Position numbers and translations under genes: made by a program
From: Streptomyces harbinensis
Lineage (GTDB): Bacteria; Actinomycetota; Actinomycetes; Streptomycetales; Streptomycetaceae
NCBI RefSeq assembly: GCF_900116145.1
Contig: NZ_FPAB01000004.1
Coordinates: 248,001-312,000 of the forward strand
Length of the DNA stretch: 64,000 bases
Direction: 5' to 3'
Part shown: positions 1 through 8,239 of the stretch, in pieces
How positions within the stretch are numbered: the stretch's first letter is position 1
How the letters are laid out: the number at the start of each line of letters is the position of its first letter
The notes under the pieces: model-generated
What the model was told of the DNA's origin: nothing
The model's database searches: none
What the model saw: the letters and a program-made list of their open reading frames with translations, nothing else

Positions 1-192
1 CCGGATCTCCGCTTGCGTGGGGTAGGGGGTGTGGGGGTGGTGGTGGCCGTGGCCATGGCCAAACGTTTCTGCATCGGTGTCGGCGGAGGCGACGGCGGTG
101 GCCCCGGAGGCCGCGGTGAGAAGGAGCAGGCTGCTCGCGGCGACGGCCCAACTGGCGCGATTCCGCACGGTGTTCTTACGCATGAAGCCCAT
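1..192 (-). CDS. Partial secreted protein with His-rich segment
   Basis: The reading frame opens on the minus strand at 192 (or at the ATG at 183) and runs off the left edge of the window after 64 codons. It begins with a basic stretch (MRKNTVRNR), then a hydrophobic core (AVAASSLLLLTAAS) and a small-residue region ending in ASA, which is a typical Sec signal peptide. The mature start contains GHGHGHHHPH, a run that could bind metal, although this is only inference. No strong ribosome binding site is visible, so the choice between the two ATGs is open. The C-terminal part is not in the window and the family cannot be named. Confidence 0.55.
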   Translation of the reverse strand, partial: MGFMRKNTVRNRASWAVAASSLLLLTAASGATAVASADTDAETFGHGHGHHHPHTPYPTQAEIR

Positions 193-303
193 GACTACCG
201 GTCAGCGGCCAAGCACTCTCCAAGCATTGGTCAAGGAACTGGCATGGCTGGGCAAGGAGTTGACCAAGCCCGGCCATGTTCGTTCAATGCTGATCAATTC
301 AGT

Positions 304-759
304 TTAAAGATCAAACTCCGCCGGGGGGATGTCCAGGGCGAAGCACACATCGCGGACAACCTTCCGCTCGTCGGCGTCGAAGTCCCCGTCCGCGCCGCCG
401 ATCACGATGCCGATCTGGATGACGGCCCGCGCCTCGGCCGGCTTCTTCTTCACCTTGGCGATCTCCTGCATCACCCCGATCCGCCCGAACTCGAAGTCGG
501 TGGTGAGCTGGTCGACGTAACGGTTGAACCGCTGCCGCAGATCGTCCGCGGGGAAGTTCTGCAGCACCTCGTTGGTCCCGATCAGCGCCGCGACCCGCTG
601 CCGCTCCACCGGATCCACCGACCCGTCGGCCGCCGCCACCAGGGCGCACATGGCCATACTGGCGTCCCGGAAGGCCCCGCTCTTCAGGTCGTTCTTCTTC
701 GCCACCAGCTGTGACTGCATGTTCTGGGCGGAATCCTTGATCCGGTCCCACAGGGCCAT
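304..759 (-). CDS. TerB-family (tellurite resistance-like) protein
   Basis: The product is 151 residues. I chose the ATG at 759 because GAGGAG lies a few bases upstream; an ATG further upstream has no such site. The sequence has the helical TerB layout: an N-terminal DRIKDSAQNMQSQ segment, then AMCALVAAADGSVDPVERQRV near residue 40 and IGGADGDFDADERKVV near residue 125. These are the paired acidic metal-binding motifs of the family. TerB-like proteins are cytoplasmic and linked to stress and tellurite responses, but the role of isolated copies is unclear. It stands alone, divergent from the next gene. Confidence 0.85.
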   Translation of the reverse strand: MALWDRIKDSAQNMQSQLVAKKNDLKSGAFRDASMAMCALVAAADGSVDPVERQRVAALIGTNEVLQNFPADDLRQRFNRYVDQLTTDFEFGRIGVMQEIAKVKKKPAEARAVIQIGIVIGGADGDFDADERKVVRDVCFALDIPPAEFDL

Positions 760-857
760 GGTGCTCTCCTCGGTGCATTGCACGATCGGTACGCCGCGTC
801 AACGAACCCGGTGCCGGGCCGAGTTCCGCTGTCAGTGGCCGCTGCTTCACTGCGCTC

Positions 858-2426
858 ATGGGATTCTTCGACGGACTGGACACCCCACCGGCGCCGCCCC
901 CGCCCCCGGAGTTCGTCCATCTCGGCCCGCCACCGGACGCGACGGGCGGGCAGGAGCGGCAGGACGGACCCCCGGCCGACTGGTATCTGCCGGCCGCCCT
1001 GCCGGACGTCCGGGAGCTGGGCGCGAGCCGGTACACCCGCGTCCTGCTCCGGGGCTGGTCGGTGTGGCCCAGGGCCGTCACCCTGCATCTGGCGCTCTTC
1101 CGCCGCCGCGTCCGCACCCGCCCGCCCGGCCCCGGGCAGGGCCCGCACGGCACGGTGCACCCGGACGGCGGGCTGCGGGTGGGCCTGCTGCTGCCGGACG
1201 GCCGCCGGGTGACCACCCTGGACGGCGAACCGTGGCCCGCCGCGGGCGAGGGGCGGCGGCTACGGCTGCGGCACCTCGGCGGCAGCGGCGCGCTGTTCCA
1301 CGAGGAACTGGACCTCCAGCTGACCGCGCTGCCGCCGGAGGGAACCTTCCGGCTGGCCGTGGCCTGGCCGGACGAGTCCGTCCCCGAAACGGTCACCACG
1401 CTCGACGCGGCCCCGCTGCGAGCGGCGGCCCGCGAGGCCGTGGAGGTGTGGCCGGACGTGCCGTGGGAGGAGCCGCCCCGGCGGCCCGGCGCGGGCCGGG
1501 GCGGCGTGCGCATGAGCGGTCTGCTCGTCTCGTCCGGTGTCCTGGCCGGCCGGAGTGCCATGGCGCGGAACGTCCCCGCACCGCTGCCGCCCCCGGCCCG
1601 CGTCACCCGGCCCAGCGGGATCGACACCCCGGACGAGGTGACCGGCCACACCCCGCTGTGGGAGGCCGTGGCCGACGGGGACGCCGAGGGTGTCGCGGAG
1701 CTGCTGGCCGCCGGGGCGCAGGCGTGGCGTCCGGAGGTCGGCCCCTGGTCGCCGGGGCGGCTGGCACTGACCACACCGCTGGCCCCGCTGGTGGCCGGCC
1801 TGCCCGGCGCCGTCCCGCTCACCGACGAGGAACGCGCCGCACAGGAGCGGGCGGACCGGCTGATCGCCGCCTTCACGGGGATCCACGGGGACGGGCTCGG
1901 CGTCGCCTTCGTCCGCGGCGTCGGCGAGGAGGAGGCGATCGCCCGCCTCGGCGCGGACCCGGCCCGCTTTCCGCCGCTGGACCCGGAGCGTGACCCCGGC
2001 CCGTACGGCACCGGTCCCGGTGGTTTCGACCCGGCGGACGCCGGTGCCGCGCCGCGCCACGTCGGTGTCACCGGCGTCGACGGCGGCTGCGTGCTGATCC
2101 AGCCGTTCGGGTTCCGGCCGGCCGACGAAGCGGTGCTCGGCCCGCTCTCCGCCGGCACCCGCGCCTGCGCGCTCTTCTTCAACCCCAAGGGCGGCGTCCA
2201 CCTCAGCACGGCCGAGGACGGCACGGTCCACCACGACGAACTGCACGGCCCCACCGCCGAGTCGCCGTCCGGTCAGTGGCTCTACCGGCACTGGCAGCAC
2301 AGCGGCGGGAACGACGCGTACTACGCGCGCCGGCTGGCGTTCGCCTGTGCGCGCGCCGGGCTGTGGCTCGGCGAGGGGCGGGCCGTCAGCGGGCCGCCGC
2401 GCCGCTGGGTGGAGCTTTCGGGGTGA
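858..2426 (+). CDS. Hypothetical protein with an ankyrin-type repeat
   Basis: This is a 522-residue protein with no signal peptide. The N-terminal third starts with a Pro-rich linker (PPAPPPPPEF) and a region resembling a small beta-rich domain that I cannot name. Around residue 265 a single ankyrin-type repeat is visible (TPLWEAVADGDAEGVAELLAAGAQ). The last 160 residues (TRACALFFNPKGGVHL to the end) look like a separate domain. Ankyrin repeats usually serve protein contacts, and no catalytic motif is visible. No clear ribosome binding site precedes the ATG. The 3' end overlaps the convergent methyltransferase remnant by about 40 bases. Confidence 0.75.
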   Translation: MGFFDGLDTPPAPPPPPEFVHLGPPPDATGGQERQDGPPADWYLPAALPDVRELGASRYTRVLLRGWSVWPRAVTLHLALFRRRVRTRPPGPGQGPHGTVHPDGGLRVGLLLPDGRRVTTLDGEPWPAAGEGRRLRLRHLGGSGALFHEELDLQLTALPPEGTFRLAVAWPDESVPETVTTLDAAPLRAAAREAVEVWPDVPWEEPPRRPGAGRGGVRMSGLLVSSGVLAGRSAMARNVPAPLPPPARVTRPSGIDTPDEVTGHTPLWEAVADGDAEGVAELLAAGAQAWRPEVGPWSPGRLALTTPLAPLVAGLPGAVPLTDEERAAQERADRLIAAFTGIHGDGLGVAFVRGVGEEEAIARLGADPARFPPLDPERDPGPYGTGPGGFDPADAGAAPRHVGVTGVDGGCVLIQPFGFRPADEAVLGPLSAGTRACALFFNPKGGVHLSTAEDGTVHHDELHGPTAESPSGQWLYRHWQHSGGNDAYYARRLAFACARAGLWLGEGRAVSGPPRRWVELSG

Positions 2427-3285
2427 GCGCGCGGAAGTGGAGGAAGTGCGGGGCGGTGGACATCGACGCGTACCCCTCGGGGTCCACCTCCCGGCCCGCC
2501 GGCTGCGGTTGCGGCTCCAGCAGCCGGTCCACCGTGAAGCCGGCGTCGCGCAGCGCGTTGAAGCAGGCGCTCAGCGGGCGGCGGTAGAACCGTACGGTGC
2601 GCGGCTTGCCGGCCACCGTCCAGGTGTCCTCGATCTGCTCGGTGCGGAAGTAGTCCGGCCGCCCGAACCAGCGCCAGTCCTCGCCGGGGTGGTGCACCGA
2701 CATCACCAGCGCGCCGCCCGGCCGCAGCACACGGCGCAGTTCGGCGAGCGGTGGGCCCTAGGCCGTGTCTTTCGGATCTTCGCGGGGCCGCGCCGCCAGC
2801 TACGGCACCTCGCTGCGTTGTCGCATCTCGCGAGTACGACCCGGTACGAGCGAGATACTCCGCCTTGCGAAGCACCGCATCTGACGACGCGGCCTGATCC
2901 ACGAAGATCCGAAAGACACGGCCTAGTCGGCCAGGTAGTGCAGCACGAGCGAGGCCGTGACCAGGTCGAACGCACCGTCCTCGAACAGGTCGAGGGGCGC
3001 GGCCAGGTCGGCCCGGTGGAAGGTTCCGGCGGGGCATCGCTCGCGGGCCAGGGCGACCATCGCCGCGCTGATGTCGATGCCGGTGACCGAGGCCGCGCCG
3101 CCCTCGGCGAGCAGCCGCGCCAGATGGCCGGCCGCGCACCCCGCGTCCAGGACCCGCAGCCCCGTCAGGTCCCCGGCGAGGGCGAGGATGGCGGGCCGGT
3201 CGTAGTGGGCGTTGGCGAGGCCGGCCGCGGAGTGCTCCGCGTACTCCGCGGCCATCTCGTCGTACTGATCCGTCGGCGGTGTCAT
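2386..3285 (-). pseudogene. Class I SAM methyltransferase interrupted by a small element
   Basis: Two pieces of one methyltransferase lie in the same frame. The N-terminal piece (3285 to 2923) has the SAM-binding motif VLDAGCAAGHLARLL and ends at LVLHYLAD followed by TAG. The C-terminal piece (2757 to 2386) resumes with GPPLAELRRVLRPGG and continues to a normal end. Between them lies a 165-base net insertion (element 2758-2926), which brings stop codons. Joined without the insertion the protein would be about 244 residues, the usual size for the family. A short N-terminal peptide of about 120 residues could still be made. The ATG at 3285 was chosen because the upstream extension looks unrelated. 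Confidence 0.85.
2758..2926. mobile_element. MITE-like element, copy 1, 161 bp between CTAG sites
   Basis: The segment begins and ends with perfect inverted repeats of 25 bases if CTAG is counted; the outer part reads CTAGGCCGTGTCTTTCGG. The core between the two CTAG sites is 161 bp and matches a second copy at 15706-15874 with four substitutions. It is too short to encode a transposase and has no start codon with a ribosome site. This fits a miniature inverted-repeat element moved by a transposase elsewhere. CTAG at both edges suggests duplication of a CTAG or TA target. It disrupts the methyltransferase gene. Confidence 0.9.
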
Positions 3286-3412
3286 CCGGCCAGGGTCCAC
3301 CGGCGCAGTCGCCCCGCGCAACGCGCCTCGGCCTGCCGGGAGCGCGCGGATGCTCCGGCGGTGGTGCCCGGCCGGTTCGCCCCGGTGGATGACAGGTCCA
3401 CGGCCCGCTGCC

Positions 3413-5737
3413 TCAGCGGTCCAGGGCCCGGAACGCCCGCAGCCGCAGGCTGTTGGCGAGCACCGACACCGACGAGAAGGCCATCGCGGCGCCGGCCAGC
3501 ATCGGGTTCAGCAGCCCGGCCGCCGCCAGCGGCAGCGCGGCGACGTTGTAGCCGAACGCCCAGCCCAGGTTGGTCCTGATGGTGAACAGCGTCTTGCGCG
3601 AGAGCCGGATGGCGTCGGCCGCCGCCCGCAGGTCGCCGCGGACCAGGGTGAGGTCGCCGGCCTCGATCGCCGCGTCCGTCCCGGTGCCCATGGCCAGGCC
3701 CAGGTCGGCGGTGGCCAGCGCGGCGGCGTCGTTGACGCCGTCGCCGACCATGGCGACCGACCGGCCCTCCGCCTGGAGCCGCTTGACGACCTCCACCTTG
3801 TCCTGGGGCAGCACCTCGGCGATGACGTGTTCGGCGTCGATCCCGACCTCGGCGGCGACCGCCCGCGCGACCGTCCGGTTGTCGCCGGTCAGCAGGATCG
3901 GGGTGAGGCCGAGGTCCCGCAGCCGCGCGACCGCCTCGGCGCTGGTGTCCTTCACCGCGTCGGCGACCTCCAGCACCGCGCGCGCCGTACCGTCCCAGGC
4001 GACCACGATCGCGGTCCGCCCGGCGGTCTCGGCCGCGTCCCTGGCCTCGGCCAGCGCGCCGGGCAGGGCGATGGACCACTCGGCCAGCAGCCGCTCGCGC
4101 CCGACCAGGACGGCGTGGCCGTCGACGACGCCCTGCACCCCGAGCCCGGGCACGTTCGCGAAGTCCTCGGGTACGGGCAGCGCCGTGGTGCCGAGCCGTT
4201 CGGCCGCGCCCGCCGCCACCGCCTGCGCTATGGGGTGTTCGGAGGCGCCCTCCAGCGCCCCGGCCAGCCGCAGCACCTCGGCCTCGTCCGTCCCCTCGGC
4301 GGCCCGCACGGCCAGCAGCGTCATCCGGCCGGTGGTGACCGTACCGGTCTTGTCGAGCACGATGGTGTCGGCCTTGCGGGTGTTCTCCAGGACCTCCGGG
4401 CCCTTGATGAGGATGCCGAGCTGGGCGCCGCGCCCGGTGCCCACCATGAGGGCGGTCGGGGTGGCCAGGCCGAGCGCGCACGGGCAGGCGATGATCAGGA
4501 CGGCCACCGCCGCCGTGAACGCGGCCGTCACCCCGCCGCCGGTCAGCAGCCAGAAGGCCAGCGTGCCCAGGGACAGCACGAGCACGGCCGGGACGAACAC
4601 CGCCGAGATCCGGTCGGCGAGCCGCTGGGCCGCCGCCTTGCCGCTCTGCGCGTCCTCGACCAGCTTCGCCATCCGCGCCAGCTGGGTGTCGGCGCCGACC
4701 CGGGTGGCCTCGACGACCAGCCGGCCGCCGGCGTTGACGGTGGCGCCGGTGACGGTGTCGCCGACCGCGACCTCGACCGGGACGGACTCCCCGGTCAGCA
4801 TGGCGGCGTCCACGGCGGATGACCCCTCGACCACCACGCCGTCCGTGGCGATCTTCTCGCCGGGACGCACCAGGAAGCGGTCACCGACCGCGAGCCGTCC
4901 CACCGGCAGCAGGACGGGGATACCGTCCCGCAGCACCGTGACCTCCTTGGCGCCGAGCTCCATCAGGGCCCGCAGCGCCGCGCCCGCCTTGCGCTTGGCG
5001 CGCGCCTCCAGGTAGCGCCCGGTGAGCAGGAAGGCGGTCACCCCGGCCGCCGCCTCCAGGTAGATGTCGCCGCCGGCGTCCCCGCGCTGGATGGTCAGCT
5101 CGAAGGGGTGGGTCATGCCGGGGTGCCCGGCCATGCCGAAGAACAGGGCCCACACCGACCAGGCGAGGGCGGCCAGCGTGCCGATCGAGACCAGGGTGTC
5201 CATGGTGGCGGCGCCGTGCCGGGCGTTGACGAACGCGGCCCGGTGGAAGGACCAGCCGCCCCAGATCACGGCCGGTGCGGCGAGGGTGAGGGAGAGCCAC
5301 TGCCAGTACTCGAACTGCCAGGCCGGGACCATGGCGAGCACGATCACCGGGACGGCGAGGGCCACCGTGACGAGCAGCCGGTGCCGCAGGACGCCGAGGT
5401 CGTCCGGCGTACCGGGCGCCGTTCCGGGTCCCGCGCCGGCCGCCGTACCGGGTGCGCCGCCGGGGGCCGGGGCCGGCTCGGGGGCGGGCGGTGCGGGGAC
5501 GGCGGCGGTGTAGCCGGTCTTCTCGACCACCGCGATGAGGTCGGGCACCCGCACCTCGCCGCCGTAGCTGACCGTGGCCTTCTCGGTGGCGTAGTTGACG
5601 CTGGCGGTGACCCCTTCCAGCCGGTTGAGCTTCTTCTCGATCCGTGCCGCGCAGGACGCGCAGGTCATCCCGCCGATGGCGAGTTCGACCCGGTCCTGAA
5701 CGCCGCTCGTGCCGGTACTGCCGCTGCTGCCGTTCAT
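3413..5737 (-). CDS. copA: Copper-type heavy-metal P1B ATPase
   Basis: This is a 774-residue integral membrane cation pump. An N-terminal heavy-metal-associated domain carries GMTCASC (Cys26 and Cys29). The membrane metal site CPC is at 418-420, the phosphorylated DKTGT at Asp462, and the hinge motif GDGVND at 665-670, so all key residues are intact. The CPC motif with a single CxxC domain fits Cu(I) export. A Pro/Ala/Gly-rich linker follows the first domain. GAGGAG precedes the ATG. Two CsoR-type palindromes lie just upstream, consistent with copper-induced expression. No csoR or copZ gene is adjacent. Confidence 0.95.
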   Translation of the reverse strand: MNGSSGSTGTSGVQDRVELAIGGMTCASCAARIEKKLNRLEGVTASVNYATEKATVSYGGEVRVPDLIAVVEKTGYTAAVPAPPAPEPAPAPGGAPGTAAGAGPGTAPGTPDDLGVLRHRLLVTVALAVPVIVLAMVPAWQFEYWQWLSLTLAAPAVIWGGWSFHRAAFVNARHGAATMDTLVSIGTLAALAWSVWALFFGMAGHPGMTHPFELTIQRGDAGGDIYLEAAAGVTAFLLTGRYLEARAKRKAGAALRALMELGAKEVTVLRDGIPVLLPVGRLAVGDRFLVRPGEKIATDGVVVEGSSAVDAAMLTGESVPVEVAVGDTVTGATVNAGGRLVVEATRVGADTQLARMAKLVEDAQSGKAAAQRLADRISAVFVPAVLVLSLGTLAFWLLTGGGVTAAFTAAVAVLIIACPCALGLATPTALMVGTGRGAQLGILIKGPEVLENTRKADTIVLDKTGTVTTGRMTLLAVRAAEGTDEAEVLRLAGALEGASEHPIAQAVAAGAAERLGTTALPVPEDFANVPGLGVQGVVDGHAVLVGRERLLAEWSIALPGALAEARDAAETAGRTAIVVAWDGTARAVLEVADAVKDTSAEAVARLRDLGLTPILLTGDNRTVARAVAAEVGIDAEHVIAEVLPQDKVEVVKRLQAEGRSVAMVGDGVNDAAALATADLGLAMGTGTDAAIEAGDLTLVRGDLRAAADAIRLSRKTLFTIRTNLGWAFGYNVAALPLAAAGLLNPMLAGAAMAFSSVSVLANSLRLRAFRALDR

Positions 5738-5756
5738 CGTCGCTCCTCACGGCGAA

Positions 5757-5774
5757 TATACCCGAGGGAGGTAT
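5757..5774. promoter_or_regulatory. Imperfect CsoR-type operator
   Basis: The sequence TATACCCGAGGGAGGTAT is an imperfect version of the palindrome at 5793-5809. It lies about 20 bases upstream of the copA start codon, where repressor binding would block transcription. The assignment rests on similarity to known CsoR sites and on position. Confidence 0.5.
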
Positions 5775-5792
5775 CCGCTCGCTGCCCACTGT

Positions 5793-5809
5793 ATACCCCC
5801 TGGGGGTAT
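5793..5809. promoter_or_regulatory. CsoR-type copper operator
   Basis: ATACCCCCTGGGGGTAT is a perfect palindrome centred on T5801. It matches the GC-tract flanked by TAT/ATA that CsoR-family copper repressors bind. It sits between divergent copA and the thioredoxin gene, so it could control either or both. Confidence 0.75.
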
Positions 5810-5903
5810 CGGCCCGCAAGAAGCCCGCCGGAATACGCATCGACCCCCCGGGGTTCCGGGTAGGGGCAGCCGGAACCCGCCGGAGGCAGAGAGCGAGAGT
5901 GCG

Positions 5904-6302
5904 ATGACCACCATCGAACTGACCAAGGACAACTTCGAGGCGCAGGTCGCCAGCAAGGGGATCGCCTTCGTCGACTTCTGGGCCTCCTGGTGCGGCCCGT
6001 GCCGCCAGTTCGCGCCCGTCTTCGAGGAAGCGGCCGGCCGGCACGACGACATCATGTTCGGCAAGGTCGACACCGAGGCGCAGCAGGAGCTGGCCGCCGC
6101 GTTCCAGATCACCTCGATCCCCACGCTGATGGCGATCCGCGACAACGTCGTGCTGTACGCGCAGCCCGGCGCCATCCCCGGCACCGCGCTGGAGGAGCTG
6201 ATCTCCAAGGTCCGCGAGGTGGACATGGACGAGGTGCACCGCCGGATCGCCGAACAGCAGGACGCGGCCCAGCAGGGGGACGGCAAGAACCCCGACGCCT
6301 AA
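5904..6302 (+). CDS. trxA: Thioredoxin
   Basis: The 132-residue product is a cytoplasmic thiol-disulfide reductase. The active site WCGPC is at residues 29-33 and the cis-proline region ITSIPTLM follows, both as in true thioredoxins. The C-terminal tail of about 25 residues is hydrophilic and longer than in the classic 105-residue protein. The ATG at 5904 begins the conserved first strand; the longer upstream frame runs through the copA operators and is not plausible. The gene is divergent from copA and ends 10 bases before the aminotransferase, so the two may be co-transcribed. Confidence 0.93.
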   Translation: MTTIELTKDNFEAQVASKGIAFVDFWASWCGPCRQFAPVFEEAAGRHDDIMFGKVDTEAQQELAAAFQITSIPTLMAIRDNVVLYAQPGAIPGTALEELISKVREVDMDEVHRRIAEQQDAAQQGDGKNPDA

Positions 6303-6312
6303 AGTAGGGCGC

Positions 6313-7509
6313 ATGACCAGCGGCGGGCGGGCGATCGAGACCTCCATCTTCACGGAGATGACGGAGCTGGCCCGGCGCACCGGGGCGATCAACCTCGGCC
6401 AGGGCATACCGGAACTCGCCGGCCCGCCCGCATTGCTGCGCGAGGTCGCCGCCGCCGTGCAGGCCGGGGAGAACCAGTACCCGCCGGCGTACGGCCTGCC
6501 CGCCCTGCGCGAGGCGATCGCCGCCCACCAGCTGCGCCGGTACGGGCTCGGGTACGCGGCCGACGGCGAGGTGCTGGTCACCACCGGCGCCACCGAGGCG
6601 CTGGCCGCCGCCGTCCTGGCCCTGACCGGCCCCGGCGACGAGATCCTGACCTTCGACCCCTGTTACGACGCCTACCCGGCCGGTGCCCGGCTCAGCGGCG
6701 CCACGCTGACCGCCGTACCGCTCACCCCGGACCCGGACGGCGGCCGGTTCGCGCTGGACGCCACCGCCCTGCGCGCCGCCGTCACCCCGCGCACCCGGCT
6801 GCTGCTGTTCAACTCCCCGCACAACCCGACCGGCAAGGTCTTCACCCCGGACGAACTCGACACCATCGCCGCGCTCTGCCGCGACAACGATCTGATCGCG
6901 GTCACCGACGAGGTGTACGAGCACCTGGTGTACGACGACGGCGCCCGGCACCTGCCGCTGGCCGCCCTGCCCGGGATGCGCGAGCGCACCCTCACCATCT
7001 CCTCGGCCGGGAAGACGTTCAACGTCACCGGCTGGAAGGTCGGCTGGGCCTGCGGCCCGGCGCACCTGGTCGCCGCTGTCACCTCCGTCAAGCAGTTCCT
7101 CACCTACGCCTCCGGCACCCCGTACCAGGCGGCCCTGGCCCGGGCGCTGGACGGCGTCGAGGAGTGGGCCGCCGGGCTGCGCGGCACGCTGCGCGCGCAC
7201 CGCGCGCTGCTCGGCGAGGGGCTGGCGGCGGCCGGGCTGCGCCCGTACCGCGCCGAGGCCGGCTACTTCCTCCAGGCCGACATCCGGCCGTGGGGGTACA
7301 CGGACGGGATGCGGTTCTGCCGCGAACTGCCCGAGCGGGCCGGTGTGGTGGCCATCCCCACCGTCGCGTTCCGGGCCGCGCCCGGCGGGGCCGGGACGCC
7401 GGCGTGGCTGGCGCGGTTCTCGTTCTGCAAGCGGCCCGAGGCGCTGCGGGAGGCCGCGGCGCGGCTCAGCGCTGCGGCCCCGGCGGGGCCGCCCCGCCCC
7501 ACGGCGTAG
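6313..7509 (+). CDS. Class I/II pyridoxal-phosphate aminotransferase
   Basis: The 398-residue protein belongs to fold-type I aminotransferases. The motif SAGKTFNVTGWKVGW contains the PLP Schiff-base lysine (Lys234), NSPHNPTGKVF binds the cofactor, and DEVYEHLVY carries the Asp that contacts the pyridine ring. The sequence resembles the methionine/kynurenine/glutamine transaminase group, and also N-succinyldiaminopimelate aminotransferases, so the amino acid substrate is not certain. It follows thioredoxin by 10 bases. The 3' end overlaps the convergent MarR gene by 44 bases. Confidence 0.9.
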   Translation: MTSGGRAIETSIFTEMTELARRTGAINLGQGIPELAGPPALLREVAAAVQAGENQYPPAYGLPALREAIAAHQLRRYGLGYAADGEVLVTTGATEALAAAVLALTGPGDEILTFDPCYDAYPAGARLSGATLTAVPLTPDPDGGRFALDATALRAAVTPRTRLLLFNSPHNPTGKVFTPDELDTIAALCRDNDLIAVTDEVYEHLVYDDGARHLPLAALPGMRERTLTISSAGKTFNVTGWKVGWACGPAHLVAAVTSVKQFLTYASGTPYQAALARALDGVEEWAAGLRGTLRAHRALLGEGLAAAGLRPYRAEAGYFLQADIRPWGYTDGMRFCRELPERAGVVAIPTVAFRAAPGGAGTPAWLARFSFCKRPEALREAAARLSAAAPAGPPRPTA

Positions 7510-7978
7510 GCCCGGGCCCCGCCGGGGGCCACTCCCCGCTGGCGAGCTTGCGCAGCGGCCCGTGGACCGCGCGCCGCAGCGCCGCCTTGAACGCGGCGCG
7601 CTGCGTGGCGTCCAGACCGTCCAGCGCGATCCGTTCGATGGCGGCGACCTCGCCCCGCGCGGCGGCCAGCGCCGCCTTGCCGGCGTCGGTGGCGGTGACG
7701 ATCCGCGCCCTGCGGTCCTTCGGGTCGGGCCTGCGGGTGATCAGCCCGGCCGTCTCCAGATCGTCCAGGACGGCGACCATCTTGCTCTTGTCGATGGCCG
7801 ACGCCTCGGCCAGCGCCAGCTGGGTGCGCGCCGGCTCCTCGGCCAGCCCGAGCAGCACGGTGTAGCCCCACAGGTCCATACCGTGCTGCCGCACGGCCCG
7901 GTCCTCGGCCACGGTGAGCCCGAACTTCATCTGGAGCAGCAGCCATCGCAGGTCGTCTTCAAGCTCCCCGCTGAACAT
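7466..7978 (-). CDS. MarR-family transcriptional regulator
   Basis: This 170-residue regulator has the winged-helix layout of MarR: LALAEASAIDKSKMVAVLDD is the recognition helix region, followed by the wing GLITRRPDPKDRRARIV. MarR proteins bind DNA as dimers and often respond to phenolic or antibiotic ligands. The C-terminal tail is Gly/Pro-rich. It converges on the aminotransferase with a 44-base overlap. Its upstream region (7979-8239) lies between it and the divergent radical SAM gene, which makes that gene a possible target, although no clear operator palindrome is seen. Confidence 0.9.
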   Translation of the reverse strand: MFSGELEDDLRWLLLQMKFGLTVAEDRAVRQHGMDLWGYTVLLGLAEEPARTQLALAEASAIDKSKMVAVLDDLETAGLITRRPDPKDRRARIVTATDAGKAALAAARGEVAAIERIALDGLDATQRAAFKAALRRAVHGPLRKLASGEWPPAGPGPTPWGGAAPPGPQR

Positions 7979-8239
7979 GCGCAGATGCTAGCAAGGGCAA
8001 GATCTTTTCACCCGTAAATGATTTCTCCTGCACTTCATCCGGCCGCCCCGGGCCGCACAGCGCCCTGCGTACGTCAACGCCGCGCTCCGCGGATTCACCC
8101 GGCCGAACGCCCCGGCCGCCCCGCCCCGCGCCGCGCCCGGCCCCGGGCACGCGCAGACCGGCGCCCGGGCGTCTCTTCGGGCGCCGTCACGTCGTTAACG
8201 CGGTGACAACGCCGCGACGTGACCGCATCCGGAGGACCG

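Noticed and set aside
2762..2922. Open frame through the small element (FRIF...ARTGSYSRDATTQ)
   Set aside because: It is open in both copies, but has no start or ribosome site, is only about 54 codons and shows no transposase motif.
8018..8206. Possible precursor peptide upstream of the radical SAM gene
   Set aside because: The 62-residue frame is Arg/Pro-rich with no ribosome site, no cysteine- or Gly-rich core and no leader-like start.
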